A DNA stretch of 8,670 nt, taken from Miltoncostaeales bacterium (GTDB taxonomy: Bacteria > Actinomycetota > Thermoleophilia > Miltoncostaeales > Miltoncostaeaceae). Shown here piece after piece: positions 1 to 5,858 of the stretch. Within the stretch, counting starts at the first letter, position 1. Each line of letters opens with the position of its first letter. Below the pieces are notes generated by a model. It ran no database searches, was not told the origin of the DNA, and was given only the letters and a program-made list of their open reading frames with translations. The translations under genes and the position numbers were made by a program. The stretch spans positions 1 through 8,670 of the forward strand of contig JAUROO010000021.1 in assembly GCA_030829765.1 (NCBI GenBank). The letters are read 5' to 3'.

Positions 1-782
1 CGGATCGACTCCGGCTTCACCTGGAAGCGGTGGCTGCCCTCGGTCTCGGGACGGCCCATGGCGGTCGCGAGGTCCTTGGTCACCAGCGACGGCAGGTACA
101 CCAGCTGCCACTCGGAGCTCGAGAGGTCCGGAGCGGTGACGACCTTCATGTTCATGCGGCCGTACTCGGTGTTGCCGTAGAAAGCGGGCTTCGCGGACAG
201 CTCAGCGTCGTCGTACTTACCGATGGCGCTGTGCAGCACGTAGCCGTTGCGGATCATCAGGAACGAGAAGTGGTTCCACTTCCAGTCCTTGCCGTCGTAC
301 ACGCCGTAACCATCGTCAGGCGAGCCACCGTGCTCGAGCACGCGGATGAAGGCTTCCTTCTTCGGGAAACCCAGCACGCGGCCGGCGTCGATAGCGGCGT
401 CCTGCGTCAGGTACATGTAGGGGTAGTACCCGGCGTAGTAGGTCTTACCATCGCCGGCCTTGTGGCTGACAGCCACGGTCAGGCCCCACTCGCCGTACGG
501 GCCGAGCATGGTGTTGCGGTGGTCGACGTACCAGTGCTCGACGATGTCGTCCTCGATGTCGAGGCAGTCGGGCACCACGCGACGGAGGCGCTTGGCGTCC
601 GCGCGGTAGAAGAAAGCCGACCAACGGGAGTTCGTGTAGGTCAGCGGCAGCGTGTCGATGTCCCAGATCGGGTCAACGAGGCTGTAGATGAAGGCCGTCT
701 TCTCGTCACGATCGACGGGCGAAGGCGGAATCTCCCCGGTCTCGGCACCGGGGATGTAGGAAACAGCAAACTGGTCAGCCAT
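1..782 (-). CDS. Acetoacetate decarboxylase-family protein (3' end beyond window)
   Basis: The visible 260 codons start MADQFAVSYIPG and have no stop before the left edge, so the C-terminus is missing. The family signature is clear. GPYGEW (Glu98) matches the conserved GPY-x-E segment. GYYPYMYLTQDAAIDAGR leads into GFPKK (Lys141-Lys142), which matches the Lys pair of acetoacetate decarboxylase, where the first Lys forms the Schiff base with the substrate. Arg53 (NSRW) may be the N-terminal active-site Arg, but I cannot align it firmly. The classical enzyme is about 245 residues, so this one has a longer N-terminus. Relatives include non-decarboxylating aldolase/cyclase-type enzymes, so the exact reaction is open. 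The ATG at 780-782 follows an AAAGGGGGG site with 9 nt spacing. It is divergent from the F420 operon and shows no functional link to it. Its codon use is richer in T-ending codons (GCT, GGT, GTT, CGT) than the other genes here. Confidence 0.85.
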   Translation of the reverse strand, partial: MADQFAVSYIPGAETGEIPPSPVDRDEKTAFIYSLVDPIWDIDTLPLTYTNSRWSAFFYRADAKRLRRVVPDCLDIEDDIVEHWYVDHRNTMLGPYGEWGLTVAVSHKAGDGKTYYAGYYPYMYLTQDAAIDAGRVLGFPKKEAFIRVLEHGGSPDDGYGVYDGKDWKWNHFSFLMIRNGYVLHSAIGKYDDAELSAKPAFYGNTEYGRMNMKVVTAPDLSSSEWQLVYLPSLVTKDLATAMGRPETEGSHRFQVKPESI

Positions 783-791
783 TAGTGGCGT

Positions 792-800
792 CCCCCCTTT
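792..800 (-). promoter_or_regulatory. Ribosome binding site of the acetoacetate decarboxylase-family gene
   Basis: On the minus strand AAAGGGGGG ends 9 nt before the ATG at 782. It is a purine run able to pair with the anti-Shine-Dalgarno sequence, and it supports this start over any upstream codon. Confidence 0.55.
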
Positions 801-998
801 GAAGAGTCATAGGGTGTTGCATTGGTTTACCTGGGGTAGGGCCCCGCCCCGGCCAGGCCGGGATTGAGGTCGGTGTCCCAGGGGATGCGGGCAGCATATG
901 TCACGAGCGACGGTCCCGACAAGTGTGCGGAGGCAGCTCCGTGGCGTGGGTTGCGTGGCTGAAACGCCCGTGCTGATGGGAAATCCGGGGGGTACGGA

Positions 999-1028
999 TC
1001 ACTCGTGACAATGTTTACAAAGTGTGAT
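999..1028. promoter_or_regulatory. AT-rich patch, candidate promoter/operator
   Basis: TGACAATGTTTACAAAG stands out in a GC-rich background. GTGACA (1005-1010) or TTTACA (1014-1019) could be a rightward -35 box, and TTGTAA on the other strand a leftward one, but I find no good -10 box at 16-18 nt for any of them. TGACAATGTTTACA is a weak imperfect inverted repeat (4 of 7 positions pair), and TCAC/GTGA flank the patch at 999-1002 and 1024-1027. This would suit a repressor site, but that is inference from composition and position. Confidence 0.25.
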
Positions 1029-1035
1029 GCCCAAG

Positions 1036-1061
1036 GGCTACGGCGTAAGGCTACGGCGTAA
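1036..1061. repeat. Tandem direct repeat, 2 x 13 bp
   Basis: GGCTACGGCGTAA occurs twice back to back (1036-1048 and 1049-1061), and the two bases after it begin a third copy. It lies just downstream of the AT-rich patch and 108 bp before the transporter start. It could be a regulator binding pair or simple slippage. Confidence 0.8.
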
Positions 1062-1085
1062 GGGGAAACGGACCTGACGGGCGTC

Positions 1086-1118
1086 GTGCCGGGCCCGGCA
1101 CCGGGAGGAGGTGCCGGG
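1086..1118 (+). promoter_or_regulatory. Palindrome with alternative pairing around a Shine-Dalgarno-like sequence
   Basis: GTGCCGGGCCCGGCAC (1086-1101) is a perfect 16-bp palindrome. GTGCCGGG is repeated at 1111-1118, so the central arm CCCGGCAC (1094-1101) can pair either with the upstream copy or with the downstream copy. In the second fold the 9-nt loop (1102-1110) carries CGGGAGGAG, most of the strong GGGAGGAGG site at 1103-1111. The arms are seen directly; a role in translational control of the downstream operon is inference. Confidence 0.4.
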
Positions 1119-1139
1119 CGCGCGGCGAATGTGGGTCGG

Positions 1140-1172
1140 ATGCGCGACCGCGCCGCGAGACCCCGCCCGTGA
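1140..1172 (+). other. Possible 10-codon leader ORF overlapping the transporter start
   Basis: ATG at 1140 opens a frame MRDRAARPRP that stops at TGA 1170-1172, overlapping the transporter GTG at 1169 in the arrangement GTGA. The in-frame GTG at 1131 would lengthen it by three residues. The transporter GTG has no good ribosome site of its own, so coupling to a leader would help explain its translation. Arg makes up 4 of 10 residues, but Arg codons are common by chance at this GC content. Confidence 0.15.
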
Positions 1173-2059
1173 CCGCGCCCGCCCCGCGAACCGGGTCGGC
1201 GCCGGCCTCGCTGCTGGCCGTGCTGGCGATGGTGGCGTGGGGCGTGGCGTATGTGCCGTCCGCATGGCTGGTGGAGTCGTGGCCCCCATTGCTGGCCGCT
1301 GCCGCGCGCATCGGCGTGGGCGGCATCGTGCTGCTGGCGGCTCTCGCGCTGCTGGGCCGACCCGTCATGCCCGGCACCGAGTGGGTGGTGGTGCTGGTGC
1401 TGGCCCTCACGCAATCGGTGGCCTTCTACGGCGCCACCTTCATCGGCATCGCTGACGAGGGCGCCGGCACTGCTGCCGTGCTCGCCAACACCGACCCGTT
1501 GTTCGTGGCCGCCCTCGCCGCCGTGTTCCTGGGCGAGCGACTCGACGGCCGCCAGTGGGCGGGCCTGGGCGTGGGCCTGCTGGGCGCCGCCGCCGTGGTG
1601 TGGAAGGGGCCCATCTGGCCGCCCGACGTCTCGTGGGTGTCGATGCTGGTGGTGATGGGTGCGCTGGCCTGGGCCATCGGCACGGTCGCCGTGACCGGTC
1701 GCATCCGTGCCGGTGCGCGCCCGGTGGCCATCGCCGGCTGGCAGATGCTGATCGGCGCGGCGATGCTCGCAGGCCTCGGTGTCCTGTTCGGGGGCGCGCC
1801 CAGCGCAACGGGTGGGCGTGAGATCGGCCTGATCCTGCTGGTGGCGGTGGTGGGGAATGCGGTGCCCTTCGCGCTCTTCTACGTCGCGCTCGGGCGGGGC
1901 GACGCCGGCCGGGTCTCCGCGTGGTTCTTCCTGGTCCCGGTGATCGGCGTGCTCACGGCGTGGCCCCTTCTGGGCGAGGTACCCGGTCCGCGGTTGTGGG
2001 CCGGACTGGTGCTCGTATGCGCCGGGCTCTGGATGGTGCTCGCCCCGCGTCGGCGCTGA
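1169..2059 (+). CDS. EamA-family (DMT superfamily) membrane transporter
   Basis: This 296-residue integral membrane protein has the length and ten-helix layout of drug/metabolite transporters, built from two EamA repeats. Hydrophobic segments lie near residues 14-34, 41-63, 72-92, 99-120, 128-145, 155-175, 187-208, 218-241, 248-268 and 276-292. Repeat 1 ends in PLFVAALAAVFLGERL followed by WAGLGVGLLGAAAVV (residues 130-144). Repeat 2 ends in LVPVIGVLTAWPLLGEV followed by LWAGLVLVCAGLWMV, the usual paired signature. The substrate cannot be told; the family covers amino acids, nucleotide precursors and many metabolites. The GTG at 1169 is the only start codon in frame after the stop at 1046, and it lacks an evident Shine-Dalgarno at normal spacing. 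The stop is 12 nt from cofD, so the two are probably co-transcribed. A role in F420 metabolism is possible but not shown. Confidence 0.88.
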   Translation: MTAPAPRTGSAPASLLAVLAMVAWGVAYVPSAWLVESWPPLLAAAARIGVGGIVLLAALALLGRPVMPGTEWVVVLVLALTQSVAFYGATFIGIADEGAGTAAVLANTDPLFVAALAAVFLGERLDGRQWAGLGVGLLGAAAVVWKGPIWPPDVSWVSMLVVMGALAWAIGTVAVTGRIRAGARPVAIAGWQMLIGAAMLAGLGVLFGGAPSATGGREIGLILLVAVVGNAVPFALFYVALGRGDAGRVSAWFFLVPVIGVLTAWPLLGEVPGPRLWAGLVLVCAGLWMVLAPRRR

Positions 2060-2071
2060 TAGCCTCGCGCC

Positions 2072-2995
2072 GTGATCGTCGTGCTGGCCGGGGGCACCGG
2101 AGGATCGAAGATGGTGCACGGACTCGCGCTTGCCGCGGGCCAGCGCGACCTGACGGCCATCGTGAACACGGGCGACGATGGCGAGTTCTTCGGGTTGCTC
2201 GTATGCCCGGACCTCGACATCAACCTGTACTGCCTCGCCGGGGTGGTGGCCGATCGCGGGTGGGGGTACGCCGACGACACCTTCCACTGCCTCGAGGGCC
2301 TTGCCACCTATGGGCACGAGGCCTGGTTCGGCCTGGGCGACCGGGACCTGGCCACCCACATCCACCGCACGCTGTTGATGCGCGCGGGCACCTGCCTCTC
2401 GGCGGTGGTGGACGACCTGCGCGGGCGCTTAGGCGTGGAGGCGCGGGTGCTGCCGATGACCGACGACCCCGTGCGCACCGTCATCACCACGGCCTCGGGC
2501 GAGATGCGGTTTCAGGAGTACCTGGTGCGCGACGGCGCGCGGGAGGAGATCGACGCCATCCGCGTGGAGGGGCTTGATGAGGCAACCCCCGCGCCCGGGG
2601 TGATCGCGGCCATCGAGCAGGCGGACCTCATCGTCATAGCGCCGTCCAGCCCCATTGTTTCGATCGGAACGATCCTGGGCGTGCAGGGCGTGCGCGACGC
2701 CGTGGCCGCGCGACGCGACCGCGTGGTGGGGGTGAGCCCCATCATCAGCGGCGCCCCGGTGGAGGGGCCCGCGCACAAGTTCCTGCGCGGCGCCGGCTAC
2801 GCGGAGTGCTCGGCCCGCAAGATGGCCGAGATCTACGCCGATGTGTGCGGCACCTTCCTGATTCATGAATCGGACGCCGATGAGGCGGCGGACATCGAGG
2901 CCATGGGGGTGCGCCCCGTGCTGGCCGACATCCTCATGCCCGACCACGCCTCCCGCGAGCGACTGGCACGCGTTGTGCTCGGGGCCATGGCCTGA
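2072..2995 (+). CDS. cofD: CofD/FbiA: phospho-lactyl (or phosphoenolpyruvyl) transferase to FO
   Basis: CofD transfers the three-carbon phosphate unit from the GDP-activated intermediate made by CofC to the ribityl chain of FO, giving F420-0, or dehydro-F420-0 if the unit is phosphoenolpyruvate. At 307 residues it matches the family length. Motifs in order: nucleotide-binding VLAGGTGGSKM (residues 4-14), NTGDD (32-36), CPDLD (45-49), GLGDRDLATH followed by RTLLM, LPMTDDPVRT, FQEYLVRDG, APSSPIVSIGTILGV (190-204), and SPIISGAPVEGPAHKFL. The third motif usually reads PSNP; here it is PSSP (Ser193). The GTG start lies directly before the first strand, 12 nt after the transporter stop, with no clear ribosome site, so translational coupling is likely. 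It overlaps cofC by one base (TGATG). Confidence 0.95.
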   Translation: MIVVLAGGTGGSKMVHGLALAAGQRDLTAIVNTGDDGEFFGLLVCPDLDINLYCLAGVVADRGWGYADDTFHCLEGLATYGHEAWFGLGDRDLATHIHRTLLMRAGTCLSAVVDDLRGRLGVEARVLPMTDDPVRTVITTASGEMRFQEYLVRDGAREEIDAIRVEGLDEATPAPGVIAAIEQADLIVIAPSSPIVSIGTILGVQGVRDAVAARRDRVVGVSPIISGAPVEGPAHKFLRGAGYAECSARKMAEIYADVCGTFLIHESDADEAADIEAMGVRPVLADILMPDHASRERLARVVLGAMA

Positions 2996-3663
2996 TGGCG
3001 GCGCACGACGTGGGCGCCGTCGTGCCCGTGAAGCGCCTGGGGTATGCGCTCGGCCGGCTGTCGGGCGTGCTCGACCGCTCCGGCCGACGCGTGCTGCAGT
3101 CGGCGATGCTGGGCGATGTGCTCGCGGCCCTCGCGGGCAGCGCACGCCTGGGCGAGATCGTGGTGGTCACCTCCGACCCCCGCGCGCGGGCGGTGGCCGA
3201 GAGCGTCGGCGCCCGCACGGTTCCCGATCACGATCCCCCGCAGGGCATCAACGCCGCCGTGGCGATGGGCATCGCCGCCCTCGACTCTCGCAGCGCACTG
3301 GTAGTGGTGAGCGACCTGCCGCTCATCACGGCCGCCGACGTGGACCACCTGGTGGGTGCCGCACAGGACCGCGAGGCCGCAGTGCTCGCGCGATCCGGGG
3401 ACGGCACCGGCACCAACGCCATGCTGCTCACGCCCCCCTCGGCGCTGGTGCCCGAACTGGGCCCCGACTCGCTGGCGCGCCACCTGGCCCAGGCGTCTGC
3501 AGTCGGGGTGCCTGCCGAGGTGGTGTACCACCCCGGTATCGGACTGGACGTCGACACGCCCGGCGACCTGGCGGAACTGGTACGTCGCGAGCCCGACGGC
3601 GCCACCGGGCGTGCGCTGGCGCGGCTGGGGTTGACGCAGGCCACCCCGGGGGCTGCCGGATGA
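2995..3663 (+). CDS. cofC: CofC/FbiD: GTP-dependent guanylyltransferase for F420 synthesis
   Basis: CofC activates 2-phospho-L-lactate, phosphoenolpyruvate (actinobacterial FbiD) or another phospho-acid with GTP to give the GDP-linked donor used by CofD. The 222-residue protein has a Rossmann-like nucleotidyltransferase fold. Visible motifs: VVPVKRL (residues 9-15), AMLGDVLAAL (37-46), VVTSDPRA (58-65), SDLPLI with Asp107, DGTGTNAM (136-143), LGPDSLARH with Ser159, and LDVDTPGDL with Asp185 and Asp187. From memory of the FbiD structure, the two Asp sites bind metal and PEP phosphate and the Ser contacts the PEP carboxylate. The usual AKxRL near the N-terminus reads ALGRLS, so the second Lys is missing. 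The ATG overlaps the cofD stop by one base and its own stop lies in ATGA with cofE. Which phospho-acid it prefers cannot be read by eye. Confidence 0.93.
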   Translation: MAAHDVGAVVPVKRLGYALGRLSGVLDRSGRRVLQSAMLGDVLAALAGSARLGEIVVVTSDPRARAVAESVGARTVPDHDPPQGINAAVAMGIAALDSRSALVVVSDLPLITAADVDHLVGAAQDREAAVLARSGDGTGTNAMLLTPPSALVPELGPDSLARHLAQASAVGVPAEVVYHPGIGLDVDTPGDLAELVRREPDGATGRALARLGLTQATPGAAG

Positions 3664-4457
3664 GTGGTATCGGCGCGGCCCCCGGGGATCAGGTGTCCAT
3701 CACCGTGCTGGGGCACCTGCCCGAGGTCGTCCCCGGTGACGACATCGCCGGCATGCTGGCGGGGGCCGCCCGGCAGGCGGGTGTGCGCCCGGGTGACGTG
3801 CTGGCCGTGGCCCACAAGGTGGTGAGCAAGGCCGAGGGCCGTGTGGTGCGGCTGGCGGACGTCCGGCCCGGGGATGAGGCCCGGAGCATTGCGGATGCCA
3901 CCGGCAAGGATCCGGCGCTGTGCGAGGTGATCCTGGGCGAGAGCCGAAGGATCGTGCGCCGTCGCCGCTCGCTGCTGGTGTGCGAGACCCATCAGGGGTT
4001 CATCTGCGCCAACGCCGGGGTGGACGCCTCGAACACCGCCGAGGGCACTGTTGTGCTGCTGCCCACCGACCCCGATGCATCGGCGCGGCGCATCCAGCAT
4101 GCGCTGTCGCAGGCTGCCGGCGGGCGCGTGGGCGTGGTGATCACCGACACCCATGGCCGGGCATTCCGGCGGGGGCTGGTGAATGTGGCCGTGGGGGTGG
4201 CGGGCTTCGCGCCCGTTCTGGATCATCGTGGGGGACGCGACCGGGAGGGACGCATGCTGGTGGCCACCGATCAGGCGCTGGGCGATGAGATCGCCGCCGC
4301 CGCGGGGATGCTCATCGGGAAGGCATCGGGCAGGCCGGCGGCGTTGGTGCGCGGGCTGCGCACCGCCCCCGCCCCGGGCACCTCACGCGACCTGGTACGC
4401 CGCGAGGACCAGGACGTCTTCCGCGCGCCCGTGGGCGCCGACGGGGTGGTGGACTAG
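3660..4457 (+). CDS. cofE: CofE: coenzyme F420-0:L-glutamate ligase, stand-alone form
   Basis: CofE adds gamma-linked glutamate residues to F420-0 using GTP and divalent metals. The 265 residues carry the family motifs: AHKVVSKAEGR (51-61), IVRRRRSLLVCET then GFICANAGVDASN (113-125), LLPTDPDASAR (133-143), VVITDTHGRAFRRGLVNVAVG (159-179), GDEIAAAAGMLIGKASG (208-224) and ALVRGL (228-233). The tail SRDLVRREDQDVF resembles the segment that in actinobacterial FbiB leads into the C-terminal FMN domain, but the protein ends here. It is therefore the archaeal-type single-domain ligase, without the FbiB domain that reduces dehydro-F420-0. The ATG at 3660-3662 overlaps the cofC stop (ATGA). The open frame runs further upstream, but that part is a shadow of cofD and cofC. 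Confidence 0.95.
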   Translation: MSGIGAAPGDQVSITVLGHLPEVVPGDDIAGMLAGAARQAGVRPGDVLAVAHKVVSKAEGRVVRLADVRPGDEARSIADATGKDPALCEVILGESRRIVRRRRSLLVCETHQGFICANAGVDASNTAEGTVVLLPTDPDASARRIQHALSQAAGGRVGVVITDTHGRAFRRGLVNVAVGVAGFAPVLDHRGGRDREGRMLVATDQALGDEIAAAAGMLIGKASGRPAALVRGLRTAPAPGTSRDLVRREDQDVFRAPVGADGVVD

Positions 4458-5858
4458 ATGCCGGTGGGCGGTCCGCGCACGCCGCTGCGGGTGGCGATCA
4501 TCGGATCGGGGCCGTCGGGCTTCTACTCGGCGGAGCACCTGCTGTCGCAGGACGACGTGAACGTGCAGGTGGACATGTTCGACCGCGTGCCCACGCCGTT
4601 CGGCCTGGTGCGCGCCGGGGTGGCGCCCGACCACCAGAAGATCAAGTCGGTCACGCGCGTCTACGAGCGCACCGCTGCGGATGACCGCTTCCGCTTCCGG
4701 GGCAACGTGGAGGTGGGGCGGCACATCGACCACGCCGACCTCATGGAGTACTTCCACGCGGTCATCTATGCGGTGGGGGCATCGGCCGATCGCCGCATGG
4801 GGATTCCGCACGAGTACCTGCCCGGAAGCCACTCGGGGCCGGAGTTCGTGGCCTGGTACAACGCCAGCCCGCTTGACCGCGCGCGTACCTACGACTTCAG
4901 TGGCTTCCGCGCGGTGGTGGTGGGTAACGGCAACGTGGCCATGGACATCGCGCGCATGCTGGTGCTGCCTGCGGAGGAGCTCGCGCGCACCGACATGGCG
5001 CGCCATGCGGTCACGGCTCTGGCCGAGGGGAGCGTGCGCGAGGTGGTGATGCTTGGTCGGCGCGGTCCCGCGCAGGCGGCGTTCACCCCGAAGGAACTGC
5101 GCGAGGTGGCCGAGCGCGACGACGTCGACGTGATCGTGCACCCCGACGAGGTCGCGCTGGATCCGCATTCGCGCCATGACGCCGAGCAGCACCCCGACCG
5201 CAACCGCGACCAGAACCTGGAGATCCTCCGTGAACTGGCGGCGCGGGGCGACCGCGGCCGTGATCGCCGCATCGTCATGCGGTTCCTGGCCTCACCGGTC
5301 TCACTGCATGGCACCAATCACGTGGAGGCCGTGGAGGTGGCGCGCAACGAGCTGTACCGCGGCGACCGTGGGGCGCTGCGGGCCCGCATGACCGACGATC
5401 GCGAGATGATCCCCACCGGTCTGGTTTTCCGGGCCATCGGGTACCAGGGCGTGCCCATTGCGGGCGTGCCGTTCGACCCGCTCGCGGCCACCATCCCGAA
5501 TGAGGCCGGCCGCGTCATCGATCTCCTCGACGGCAGCCCGCGCTACGGCGAGTACGCGGCCGGGTGGATCAAGCGCGGCCCCACCGGGATCATCGGCACC
5601 AACAAGCCCGATGCACAGGAGACCGTCGAGACACTGCTGCAGGACCTGCGGGCAGGGCACCTGCAGCGCCGGGTGCCATCGCGCCGCGTGCTGGCCCGGC
5701 TGGTGGGCGAGCGCCAGGGCGACCTCACCTCGTGGGCCGACTGGCAGTACCTGGACGGGGTGGAGCAGGAGATGGGGGCCGAGGTGGACGCGCCGCGGAT
5801 CAAGTTCGCGCGCGTCGAGACCATGATGCGGTTCCTCGGCGAGCGGGGCGGCTCCTAG
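4458..5858 (+). CDS. fprA: FprA-like ferredoxin/adrenodoxin-NADP+ reductase
   Basis: This FAD enzyme should pass electrons between NADPH and a ferredoxin. At 466 residues it matches the FprA/adrenodoxin reductase family (about 456 in mycobacteria). The FAD dinucleotide site is VAIIGSGPSGFYSAEHL (residues 12-28), followed by VPTPFGLVRAGVAPDH (44-59). The NADP site is VVVGNGNVAMDIAR (153-166), with LGRRGPAQAAFT (199-210), whose Arg201/Arg202 fit 2'-phosphate binding. The C-terminal FAD segment is GWIKRGPTGIIGTNKPDAQET (369-389). The ATG follows the cofE stop directly with no gap and has a weak GGGGTGGTGG site, so it belongs to the cof operon. No ferredoxin gene is visible. It might support the radical SAM steps or a reduction of dehydro-F420-0; both are inference from context. 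Confidence 0.93.
   Translation: MPVGGPRTPLRVAIIGSGPSGFYSAEHLLSQDDVNVQVDMFDRVPTPFGLVRAGVAPDHQKIKSVTRVYERTAADDRFRFRGNVEVGRHIDHADLMEYFHAVIYAVGASADRRMGIPHEYLPGSHSGPEFVAWYNASPLDRARTYDFSGFRAVVVGNGNVAMDIARMLVLPAEELARTDMARHAVTALAEGSVREVVMLGRRGPAQAAFTPKELREVAERDDVDVIVHPDEVALDPHSRHDAEQHPDRNRDQNLEILRELAARGDRGRDRRIVMRFLASPVSLHGTNHVEAVEVARNELYRGDRGALRARMTDDREMIPTGLVFRAIGYQGVPIAGVPFDPLAATIPNEAGRVIDLLDGSPRYGEYAAGWIKRGPTGIIGTNKPDAQETVETLLQDLRAGHLQRRVPSRRVLARLVGERQGDLTSWADWQYLDGVEQEMGAEVDAPRIKFARVETMMRFLGERGGS
5855..5858. other. Convergent operons meeting on a shared CTAG
   Basis: The reductase ends with TAG at 5856-5858 and the CofH fusion ends with TAG read from 5857 to 5855. Both stops are drawn from one CTAG palindrome. 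There is no room for a terminator between them, and I see no convincing stem with a T-run nearby, so transcripts from the two sides probably overlap. Confidence 0.9.

Larger units (their letters stand above)
783..1168. other. Divergent intergenic region, 386 bp
   Basis: This is the only stretch over 300 bp without a convincing gene. It must hold the promoter of the leftward decarboxylase-family gene and the rightward transporter/cof operon. I see one AT-rich patch (about 999-1028), a 13-bp tandem repeat (1036-1061), and a palindrome with a repeated half-arm around a strong Shine-Dalgarno-like sequence (1086-1118). Reading frames crossing it are Gly/Pro/Arg/His-rich and do not look like protein. 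I see no tRNA or known riboswitch. Confidence 0.6.

Noticed and set aside
30..785. 251-codon plus-strand frame opposite the decarboxylase-family gene
   Set aside because: No motif is recognisable, while the minus strand carries the GPYGEW and GFPKK signatures and a ribosome site.
827..2365. 512-codon open frame on the minus strand
   Set aside because: It is rich in His, Arg, Gly, Pro and Gln, has no domain, and lies antisense to the EamA transporter and cofD, which have clear family motifs. Long shadow frames are expected at this GC content.
2865..3659. Upstream extension of the cofE frame
   Set aside because: The 265 codons before ATG 3660 are Arg/Gly/Pro-rich and overlap cofD and cofC out of frame. 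The family length and the ATGA overlap point to the ATG at 3660.
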